DNA of 5,841 bases from Pseudomonadota bacterium (GTDB lineage: Bacteria > Pseudomonadota > Alphaproteobacteria > Rickettsiales > Rickettsiaceae). The translations under genes were made by a program, and so were the position numbers. This document shows, in pieces, positions 1-5,841 of the stretch; within the stretch, counting starts at the first letter, position 1; every line of letters starts with the position of its first letter. The notes under the pieces were generated by a model that made no database searches, was not told the DNA's origin, and was given only the letters and a program-made list of their open reading frames with translations. Location of the stretch: positions 1 through 5,841 of the forward strand of contig JAJZHL010000067.1 in the NCBI GenBank assembly GCA_021804505.1, read 5' to 3'.

Positions 1-1363
1 TTGCTGAAATTAAGGAGATGCCTTCTAGATTTGCGTGATTAAATGTTGAATCAGTCAGTTGCGAATGATCCCATTTTCCTTTCTTAATATTGGCATAATC
101 AAAATTAGAGTTACTAACTGAAATCTCTTCACCATTAGAACGACTCATGAAAGCATGAGTAAACTTACTATTACTTATCTGTCCTTGCTCTAGGTCAGTA
201 TTAAAGAAATTAGCATTATCTGCCATTACCCCCTCAAACTTAGAACCGTTTAAGGCTGCTCCCTCAAAGCTTGCTTCACTAATGTTGGTATTATAGAACT
301 CACAGCCCGTTAGATCTGAACCAGCAAAAATAGCACCGCTTAAATTAGCTCCTTCAAAACGTAAGCCGGACAAATCTAACCTATTATGCCATTTATTTAA
401 ATGATCTACTTGACTTGCACAATCCGCGACAACTCTAGCACCAGCTTTTACTTGCGATGGATCCAGTTTTGATCTCGCAAAATCATTTAAACTTAAATCT
501 TTATCAGTCTTGATTTCATCTAAGTAGCGTTCTACATCTTCTCTTGTAAGTTTTACGTACTGTACTGCTTGTTCTCTTTCTGCTTTAGTTGACCCTCGTA
601 CATATGCGGGATCGAAAGTGCAACTATTACTACCAAAAACATTTTTAAATGTTCTATGCATAGGTCGATCGGGCTCAGGAAAATTTCCGGCTTTCATATC
701 CTTTAGCTCTTGCGCTAACTTATCGTACTGTTGCTTACCTGTTGTATATCCTGCAGACAACCACCCAGCCTGCTTATATGTTAACTGTTTATATGCTTCA
801 TTTAGCTCTTTCTCCTTTTCAGCAATGAGAGCTGTCTGCTCACTACGTATAACGGATTCAGCCTTTATATTGGCATACTGCCTTCCTAAAGCAGAGGTTG
901 TGCTAAATTTGATCCCAGCTATTTCACTCTCTCTACCCCACGAAGAATAGGCTGCATAATCATCAGAAAATTGGCAATTGGCAAGATCTGCTCCTCTAAA
1001 ATCCACATCTTTGAGTATACTTCCTTCAAAGTATGCCTCATCAAAGTCTACATCGCAAAATACAGCACTCGCCAAGTTACACTTCTTAAAGGCAGTTTGT
1101 TTAAATACGCACCCGGTAAAATCTCCGCCGGATAAATCCATATTAGAAAATGTTCTATTAGATAAATCCGCTGCGACAACTACGTCTTGGTTATTAAAAT
1201 ACTGCTTTTTTAAATATTGGTTAAGAGTAAATTCTGTTTTCGGATCAGTTTTTAAAAGTTCACGCTGAGCTACTATATATCCTGCTATATCCTCATCACT
1301 GGGTTTATATTTTTCGATTTTTACATCGAGGTTTGCGAATCCTTGTCCTTGTTCTAATACCAT
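1..1363 (-). CDS. Large pentapeptide-repeat protein, C-terminus beyond the window
   Basis: Reading from ATG at 1363, the frame stays open for 454 codons to the left edge, so the gene is partial at its 3' end. Residues 1-64 are a non-repeat N-terminus with no evident signal peptide. Residues 65-134 form 14 consecutive pentapeptides of the A(D/N)LXX type (such as ADLSN, MDLSG, VDFRG). Residues 135-328 are a non-repeat, charged, helix-rich insertion. From residue 329 a second block of 25 pentapeptides in one register (LDLSG, ANLSG, SDLTG, ANLEG) runs to the edge, somewhat degenerate around residues 409-418. Pentapeptide repeats fold as a right-handed quadrilateral beta-helix and usually serve in binding or scaffolding. 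The specific role here is unknown; a host-directed or membrane-associated role is possible but unsupported. The start is favoured by an AGGAG six bases upstream. It lies 35 bases after sucB, on the same strand, and is probably cotranscribed with it. The family call is secure, the function is not. Confidence -1.
   Translation of the reverse strand, partial: MVLEQGQGFANLDVKIEKYKPSDEDIAGYIVAQRELLKTDPKTEFTLNQYLKKQYFNNQDVVVAADLSNRTFSNMDLSGGDFTGCVFKQTAFKKCNLASAVFCDVDFDEAYFEGSILKDVDFRGADLANCQFSDDYAAYSSWGRESEIAGIKFSTTSALGRQYANIKAESVIRSEQTALIAEKEKELNEAYKQLTYKQAGWLSAGYTTGKQQYDKLAQELKDMKAGNFPEPDRPMHRTFKNVFGSNSCTFDPAYVRGSTKAEREQAVQYVKLTREDVERYLDEIKTDKDLSLNDFARSKLDPSQVKAGARVVADCASQVDHLNKWHNRLDLSGLRFEGANLSGAIFAGSDLTGCEFYNTNISEASFEGAALNGSKFEGVMADNANFFNTDLEQGQISNSKFTHAFMSRSNGEEISVSNSNFDYANIKKGKWDHSQLTDSTFNHANLEGISLISA
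5..379 (-). repeat. Pentapeptide-repeat block 2 (at least 25 units)
   Basis: This encodes residues 329-453, and the block probably continues past the window edge. Leu, Phe, Ile, Met or Trp occupies the centre of nearly every unit (L331, F336, L341, F346, L351, F356 and onward). Two units at residues 409-418 are degenerate, with Gly at one centre, but the five-residue register is kept across them. Twenty-five units would give about six beta-helix coils. Confidence -1.
962..1171 (-). repeat. Pentapeptide-repeat block 1 (14 units)
   Basis: This encodes residues 65-134 of the repeat protein. The central position of each unit is Leu or Phe almost throughout (L67, F72, L77, F82, F87, F92, L97 and so on to F132), and the preceding position is often Asp, Asn or a small residue. 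Fourteen units would make about three and a half coils of a quadrilateral beta-helix. The repetition is at the protein level; the DNA is too diverged to be a simple tandem repeat. Confidence -1.
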
Positions 1364-1369
1364 ATTTAA

Positions 1370-1374
1370 CTCCT
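1370..1374 (-). promoter_or_regulatory. Ribosome binding site of the pentapeptide-repeat gene
   Basis: On the minus strand this reads AGGAG, six bases before the ATG at 1363. It is the strongest Shine-Dalgarno match at a gene start in this window and is the main reason for choosing that start. It lies in the 35-base gap after sucB, so the gene can be translated independently of sucB even if it shares the transcript. Confidence -1.
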
Positions 1375-1398
1375 GTTCATTATTAAATAATCCCTAAA

Positions 1399-2589
1399 TC
1401 ATACGTCGATCAATAGCCTCTCTGGATTTTCAATCAGCTCTTTTACTTTAACCAGAAAGGTTACTGCTTCTTTCCCATCAATAATTCGGTGATCATAAGA
1501 TAGTGCTACATACATCATAGGCCGTATTGCCACTTCTCCATTAATAGCCACTGGTCTTTCTTCAGTTTTATGTAGACCTAGAATACCAGATTGAGGAGGG
1601 TTGATAATAGGCGTTGAAAGTAGTGATCCGTAAACCCCCCCATTAGAGATAGTAAATGTACCGCCTGACAGATCAGCCATAGATAGCTTGCCTTCCCTTG
1701 CCTTTTTACCAAAGTTAACTATTTCTTGTTCAATGCCTGCAAAACTCAATTTATCTGCCTGCCTAACTATTGGTACGACTAGACCCTGCTCTGTGCCTAC
1801 TGCCACACCAATATCGTAATAATTCTTATATAAAATATCATCTCCTTCTATCGAAGCATTAACAGATGGTACAGCTTGCAACGCCCCTATGGTGGCTTTA
1901 ACAAAAAATGACATAAATCCAAGTTTGATATTATGCTTTTTTTCAAACATTTCACGATATTTAGCACGAAGATTGATGACGTTAGACATATCAATTTCGT
2001 TGAAAGTAGTAAGAATAGCTGCAGTATTTTGAGATTCTTTTAAACGCTCACCGATGGTTTTACGTAAACGTGACATTCTGACACGTTCAACCGGTAAATT
2101 ATCCGAATTTCGGACATTATGAACCGGTGCCGCAGGAGCATTTACTACATTAAGTACATCGCCTTTGGTAACTCTGCCATCTCTTCCTGTGCCTTTTATA
2201 TCTTCTACATTTATTTTATTCTCTGTCACTAACCTTTGCACAGATGGAGCAAGAGTCTCGTTATTTGGCTTGTCTGCTTTTACCTGCGGCTGGTATGCAG
2301 GCTCGCTTACCGTTTTACTTGTTGTATTTGCGGCTTGAGCTGTTGCCCCGGCTCCTTCGGTAATTTGCCCTACACTTTCGCCAACCGATACCGCTTCTCC
2401 TTCCTTCTTCAAAATTTTACTTATTACACCGGTTGCAAGTGCGTTAACCTCTAGCGTTACCTTTTCTGTTTCAAGTTCCAAAAGTAACTCATCAACCTTT
2501 ACAGCATCCCCTTCTTTTTTATGCCACTTTGCAATAGTCACTTCTGAAACTGACTCTCCAAGAGATGGCACTATAATTTCAACACTCAT
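1399..2589 (-). CDS. sucB: 2-oxoglutarate dehydrogenase E2, dihydrolipoamide succinyltransferase
   Basis: SucB is the core of the cytoplasmic 2-oxoglutarate dehydrogenase complex. It takes the succinyl group made by E1 onto its lipoyl arm and passes it to CoA, giving succinyl-CoA for the TCA cycle. At 396 residues it is normal for the family. Residues 2-77 are a single lipoyl domain, with the modified lysine expected at K43 in the ETEKVTLEV motif. A linker rich in Ala, Thr and Pro follows. Residues 112-149 are the peripheral subunit-binding domain (APSVQRLV... [13 protein letters not shown]). A second linker leads to the acyltransferase domain, residues 165-396, with [12 protein letters not shown] at 311-322 and the active-site motif SYDHRIIDG at 364-372 (His367, Asp371). 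A single lipoyl domain and this motif fit SucB better than the pyruvate dehydrogenase E2, and the adjoining sucA settles it. It starts seven bases after the sucA stop. Confidence -1.
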   Translation of the reverse strand: MSVEIIVPSLGESVSEVTIAKWHKKEGDAVKVDELLLELETEKVTLEVNALATGVISKILKKEGEAVSVGESVGQITEGAGATAQAANTTSKTVSEPAYQPQVKADKPNNETLAPSVQRLVTENKINVEDIKGTGRDGRVTKGDVLNVVNAPAAPVHNVRNSDNLPVERVRMSRLRKTIGERLKESQNTAAILTTFNEIDMSNVINLRAKYREMFEKKHNIKLGFMSFFVKATIGALQAVPSVNASIEGDDILYKNYYDIGVAVGTEQGLVVPIVRQADKLSFAGIEQEIVNFGKKAREGKLSMADLSGGTFTISNGGVYGSLLSTPIINPPQSGILGLHKTEERPVAINGEVAIRPMMYVALSYDHRIIDGKEAVTFLVKVKELIENPERLLIDV

Positions 2590-2596
2590 ACTATTC

Positions 2597-5413
2597 TTAC
2601 TCCCTTATATTTAACGCTTCATTTATTAATTTTTCCTGCTGTTTATTATGCTCTTTTAAAGAACCAACCGCTGGAGAGGTAGCCTCTTCTCTCCCCACAT
2701 AACTAAATCTATTATTAATAGACGCATCTTTTAAACTTTCATTCAAACGATCTTGGATGAAATTCCAAGCCCCCATATTTTTCGGCTCTTCCTGACACCA
2801 AATAAAATCTTGCGCCTTATTGTGCTTACCTAATATCTCTACAACCGCATCTTTGGCAAATGGATATAATTGTTCAAACCTAATAAGTGCAACATCTAAC
2901 ACCTTTTTATCCATTCGCTTCTCTAATAAGTCATAGTAAACTTTACCACTACATATTACAACGCGTTTCACTAGTTTAGCATTAATAGCGCTATCTATTT
3001 CATCTATTAATGGTAAAAAGGTAGTATTTTCAGCAATCTCTGACAAATCTGACACAACCATTTTATGTCTTAACAAAGATTTTGGAGACATGACTATTAG
3101 TGGCTTACGAGTATTAGTATATAATTGACGACGTAATAAATGGAACAAGGAGGCCGGGGTGGTTGGATATGCAACTTGAATATTATTTTCTGCAGAAAGT
3201 TGCAAAAATCTTTCTAGTCTTGCTGAGCTATGCTCTGGCCCTTGCCCTTCATAACCATGCGGTAGTAGCACTACTAAACCGCTTAGCCTAAGCCATTTAC
3301 TCTCGCTACTGGAAATAAATTGGTCAAATATTATTTGTGCCCCATTGGCAAAATCACCAAATTGAGCTTCCCATATAACTAAGTTTTTTGGACTAACTAA
3401 TGAATAACCATACTCAAAACCTAAAACCGCATATTCGGATAAATTACTATCGGCAATTTCAAAATTCGCTTGTGTTTCAGATAAATTATTTAATGGGGTA
3501 TAAGTTTTTTCATCTACCTGACTATGCAGCACTGCATGACGATGTGAGAAGGTACCACGCCCAGAATCCTGTCCCGTAAAACGAATAGGCACTCCTTCAG
3601 TTAATAAGCTAGCATAAGCAAGTAACTCGGCGGTAGCCCAATCGATTGGTTTATCCTGCTTTAAAGTCATTTCCCTTAATTCAAACAATTTGATAAGCTT
3701 TGGATTTAGAGGAAGATCTTTTGGCAACTGGCAAAGCCTTGCCCCAAGCTCTTTTAAGGTATTAATATTAACACCTGTAGGAAGAGCCTCGCTCTCAAAT
3801 CTAGCATATCCTGACCACAAACCCTCAAGAAATTGCATTTGCGGCTTATAGGATTTCGCTTGTTCATATTCCGCATCGAGATTCATTTTGCATTGCTGTT
3901 TGAGAGAATCAAAATAACTTTGGTCAATTACTGAAGCTACTGATAGATTGTTTGCATAAATACTGGCTGGTGATTGCTTATGCTTAATTGCATTATACAT
4001 AGCCCCTTGAGTATACATAGGCTCATCGCCTTCGTTATGGCCGTATTTTCGGTAGCAAATAATTTCAATTACTACGTCCTTACCAAATTTATGTCTGTAA
4101 TTTATTGCAATATTAGCAGCACATACTACCGCCTCCACATTATCACCATTTACATGCAAAATTGGGGCGCCAATTATTTTCGCAAATTCTGTAGAATACC
4201 TACTTGTTCTAGTATCACTACTATTTGCAGTAAAACCTACTTGATTGTTAATTACAAAATGTATAATACCACCTACTTTATATGCCTGCAGATTAGACAT
4301 GGATAGACTTTCAGCCACAACACCTTGTCCACAAAATGCACTATCACCATGAACCAAAATACCCATAACTTTTTTGCGGCTTAGGTCTTTTGCTATGTCC
4401 TGTTTTGCTCGTACTTTACCTGCTACTACAGGATTTACTGCCTCTAAGTGCGAAGGATTATTTGCCATAGACAAATGCACTTTTGCCTCGCCTCTTATTC
4501 TATCCGAAGAATAACCTAGATGGTATTTTACATCTCCTGAAATATCTAAATTATCGGGCATAATGCTTCCAGTAATAAAGCTAGAAATGATTGCTTTGTA
4601 AGGTTTGCCCATGACTTTCGCTAGCGCACTCAGTCTTCCTCTATGAGCCATACCTATCACTACACCTTCTATGCCATGCGCAATAGACATATCAATTGCT
4701 CTATCCATTGCCACTATAGAAGCTTCTCCGCCCTCAACTGAAAAACGTTTTGCTCCTGGAAATTTGGTATGTAAATATTGTTCAAGCCCTTCAATTTCTA
4801 CCAAATCCTTTAATAAATTCTTTTTATCATCAGCAGAGAGATTAAAGCCTCTGGTGCTTTGTTCTATTTCTCTGAAAAGCCAAGATTTTTCTTCTTCCTT
4901 TTCTACATGATCAAACTCTACAGCTATATTATCAGCATAAGTACTGTTAAGAAGTCTGTCTAACTCTTCCAAAGTACAAGTGTTAACACCAAAAAACTCA
5001 TTGTTAATATTAAGCACAGCACTTAATTGACTACTTGTAAAATTAAAGTCTTCAATATTAAGCCTTAGTTCATTTTTAGTAGCAACGGTTTCAAGATTTA
5101 ATGGATCAAGCTTTACTAACAGGTGCCCATACCTACGATAAGCGCCGATCATATTTTTTGCCTTCAAGCTATTTACCGCGTCGGAAGTTTCTGTGGACAT
5201 TTCATTATTCTGATTTTTTTGTGAATCAGTAATTATTGTTGCTGTACCTTTTAATCTTTTTTGCTGGATGTTAATATTTTCTGTACTCTGAAAATAATCT
5301 CTCCAACTGGGATCGACTAATTTTGGATCTGTTAAATATAAAGCATATAATTCTTCTAGAAAAATGGCATTACTACCAAATAAAAAACTACTATTCCGCA
5401 AATCTTTATTCAT
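2597..5413 (-). CDS. sucA: 2-oxoglutarate dehydrogenase E1, thiamine diphosphate dependent
   Basis: SucA decarboxylates 2-oxoglutarate on thiamine diphosphate and transfers the succinyl group to the lipoyl arm of SucB. This is the committing step of the cytoplasmic 2-oxoglutarate dehydrogenase complex. Its 938 residues match the usual length of about 930. The N-terminal segment (roughly residues 10-42, [17 protein letters not shown]) is the region that contacts E2 in this family. A variable polar linker follows at about 45-80, then a conserved AYRRYGHL at 91-98. Active-site motifs are present: GMAHRGRL at 254-261 (His257), DVKYHLG at 294-300 (His298), [13 protein letters not shown] at 317-329, and the cofactor motif HGDSAF at 355-360 (Asp357) with INNQVGF at 388-394. 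The C-terminal part has [12 protein letters not shown] at 617-628, [19 protein letters not shown] at 718-736 and EEPKNMGAW at 875-883. No frameshift or inserted element is visible. The start has only a weak AAGAA upstream but gives the expected N-terminus. Confidence -1.
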   Translation of the reverse strand: MNKDLRNSSFLFGSNAIFLEELYALYLTDPKLVDPSWRDYFQSTENINIQQKRLKGTATIITDSQKNQNNEMSTETSDAVNSLKAKNMIGAYRRYGHLLVKLDPLNLETVATKNELRLNIEDFNFTSSQLSAVLNINNEFFGVNTCTLEELDRLLNSTYADNIAVEFDHVEKEEEKSWLFREIEQSTRGFNLSADDKKNLLKDLVEIEGLEQYLHTKFPGAKRFSVEGGEASIVAMDRAIDMSIAHGIEGVVIGMAHRGRLSALAKVMGKPYKAIISSFITGSIMPDNLDISGDVKYHLGYSSDRIRGEAKVHLSMANNPSHLEAVNPVVAGKVRAKQDIAKDLSRKKVMGILVHGDSAFCGQGVVAESLSMSNLQAYKVGGIIHFVINNQVGFTANSSDTRTSRYSTEFAKIIGAPILHVNGDNVEAVVCAANIAINYRHKFGKDVVIEIICYRKYGHNEGDEPMYTQGAMYNAIKHKQSPASIYANNLSVASVIDQSYFDSLKQQCKMNLDAEYEQAKSYKPQMQFLEGLWSGYARFESEALPTGVNINTLKELGARLCQLPKDLPLNPKLIKLFELREMTLKQDKPIDWATAELLAYASLLTEGVPIRFTGQDSGRGTFSHRHAVLHSQVDEKTYTPLNNLSETQANFEIADSNLSEYAVLGFEYGYSLVSPKNLVIWEAQFGDFANGAQIIFDQFISSSESKWLRLSGLVVLLPHGYEGQGPEHSSARLERFLQLSAENNIQVAYPTTPASLFHLLRRQLYTNTRKPLIVMSPKSLLRHKMVVSDLSEIAENTTFLPLIDEIDSAINAKLVKRVVICSGKVYYDLLEKRMDKKVLDVALIRFEQLYPFAKDAVVEILGKHNKAQDFIWCQEEPKNMGAWNFIQDRLNESLKDASINNRFSYVGREEATSPAVGSLKEHNKQQEKLINEALNIRE
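2600..2605 (-). promoter_or_regulatory. sucB ribosome binding site inside the end of sucA
   Basis: The minus strand reads AGGGAG across the last codons of sucA, ten bases before the sucB ATG. The sucA stop codon lies between this site and the start. Ribosomes finishing sucA would therefore cover the sucB initiation region, which suggests translational coupling and matched E1 and E2 synthesis. The spacing is slightly long. Confidence -1.
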
Positions 5414-5445
5414 AAATTTTATTCTTAATTAATTACTATATTTAC
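5414..5445 (-). other. Short AT-rich gap between mnhE and sucA
   Basis: These 32 bases are nearly all A and T. On the minus strand they hold a weak AAGAA eight bases before the sucA ATG, which may serve as its ribosome binding site. No hairpin followed by a T-run is visible, so nothing suggests that transcription from mnhE stops before sucA. Confidence -1.
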
Positions 5446-5775
5446 TTATGCAATACTCTTCACTCTTTTTGCCATTGTCTTATCACCAAATTTCAGATTA
5501 TCAATTAATGCTTGGTCTAAAGCATATACTAATAACATATCATTAGCTACATCAACAGTTACAGTTCCTGGTGTTAACGTAATAGAATTAGCATATATCA
5601 CAAGAGATGTATCATTTTTTTGCTCTGAATCAATCCATTCAAAAACAGGTTCTAAACTAAGATTTTTGCTCCATATAATTTTCAGAACATCTACACTAGA
5701 TACAACTATCTCTTTAATTAGCCAAAGGAAATATAATATTGACCTATAATTTAAATAAATTAGCTTAGTGTGCAT
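5446..5775 (-). CDS. mnhE: MnhE/MrpE-type Na+/H+ antiporter subunit E, probably N-terminally truncated or frameshifted
   Basis: MnhE (MrpE) is a small membrane subunit of the multisubunit Mnh/Mrp cation/proton antiporter. The identification rests on the signature ANSITLTPGTVTVDV at residues 62-76, followed by LLVYALD at 81-87, both typical of the soluble C-terminal half of the family. A hydrophobic helix lies at about 12-36 (ILYFLWLIKEIVVSSVDVL). The open frame gives only 109 residues, whereas the family is usually about 160, and the missing part is the first two membrane helices. The ATG at 5775 is a doubtful start: the G-rich stretch before it is only two bases away, too close for a working ribosome binding site. 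A hydrophobic stretch in another frame just upstream could be the missing part. The gene ends 32 bases before sucA. Family confidence is high; intactness is doubtful. Confidence -1.
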   Translation of the reverse strand: MHTKLIYLNYRSILYFLWLIKEIVVSSVDVLKIIWSKNLSLEPVFEWIDSEQKNDTSLVIYANSITLTPGTVTVDVANDMLLVYALDQALIDNLKFGDKTMAKRVKSIA

Positions 5776-5841
5776 TTCCCCCTGTATCTTTAATGTTAGA
5801 TGTAAACGGTAACAACAGTACCATCACAAAAAATAAAATAC
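5765..5841 (-). CDS. Hydrophobic C-terminal tail of an upstream frame, possibly the displaced N-terminus of mnhE
   Basis: On the minus strand an open frame enters from the right edge (first full codon at 5839) and ends at TAA 5767-5765, giving 24 residues. It begins with a membrane-helix-like stretch (ILFFVMVLLLPF) followed by a polar tail (TSNIKDTGGNAH). It overlaps the mnhE start by 11 bases in a different frame. It could be the end of a separate upstream gene, perhaps another antiporter subunit. Alternatively it could be the second membrane helix of mnhE itself, put out of frame by one base in the run of five G at 5778-5782. I favour the second reading, because the helix-linker-helix spacing after joining fits the MnhE layout. 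Confidence -1.
   Translation of the reverse strand, partial: ILFFVMVLLLPFTSNIKDTGGNAH

Noticed and set aside
618..1268. Two plus-strand open frames (618-950 and 978-1268)
   Set aside because: They lie antisense to the pentapeptide-repeat gene, whose minus-strand frame is open throughout and has a clear repeat pattern. Their translations show no recognisable domain and no good ribosome binding site.
1379..1391. AT-only inverted repeat between sucB and the repeat-protein gene, considered as a terminator
   Set aside because: The arms are only A and T with a one-base centre, so it cannot form a stable hairpin, and no T-run follows. The downstream gene's ribosome binding site comes straight after.
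2236..4910. Plus-strand open frames inside sucB and sucA (2236-2454, 3974-4306, 4671-4910)
   Set aside because: All are fully antisense to intact, strongly conserved coding sequence, and their translations look like reverse-strand shadows.
2597..5413. An inserted palindromic element inside sucA or sucB, as known in Rickettsia genes
   Set aside because: Both proteins have normal family lengths and their motifs are continuous. The only variable part is the polar SucA linker at residues 45-80, where I see no clear inverted repeat.
5435..5440. Possible -10 box (TATAGT on the minus strand) before sucA
   Set aside because: A TATAGT is expected by chance in such AT-rich DNA, and the hexamer 17 bases upstream (GTGAAG) matches the -35 consensus poorly. 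It is not enough to call a promoter.

Overview
This AT-rich bacterial window carries genes on the minus strand only, tightly packed and apparently read as one transcription unit from the right edge to the left. In transcription order they are: a short hydrophobic reading-frame tail entering from the right edge (5765-5841), an MnhE-type cation/proton antiporter subunit (5446-5775), sucA (2597-5413), sucB (1399-2589), and a large pentapeptide-repeat protein that starts at 1363 and runs off the left edge without a stop. The gaps are 32, 7 and 35 bases. No terminator hairpin or convincing promoter is visible between the genes. The plus strand shows no gene I can support.

The core is metabolic. 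SucA (E1) and SucB (E2) are two of the three components of the 2-oxoglutarate dehydrogenase complex of the TCA cycle. Both look intact, with all the catalytic motifs I could check. The third component, dihydrolipoamide dehydrogenase, is not in the window. The MnhE fragment belongs to a multisubunit membrane antiporter whose other subunits are not visible here.

Low GC, an Mnh antiporter subunit, an intact sucAB pair and a large repeat protein together suggest an alphaproteobacterium of the Rickettsiales (Rickettsia or a related endosymbiont). This is inferred from gene content and general family resemblance; no search was possible.

Two things stand out. First, the leftmost 1.36 kb, which could look empty because its reading frame leaves the window, encodes at least 454 residues of a pentapeptide-repeat protein. 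It has two separate repeat blocks with a long charged, helix-rich insertion of about 194 residues between them. Second, mnhE appears to lack its N-terminal membrane helices. A suitable hydrophobic segment lies just upstream in another frame, and the two frames meet at a run of five G, which suggests a frameshift (a real decay event or a sequencing error).
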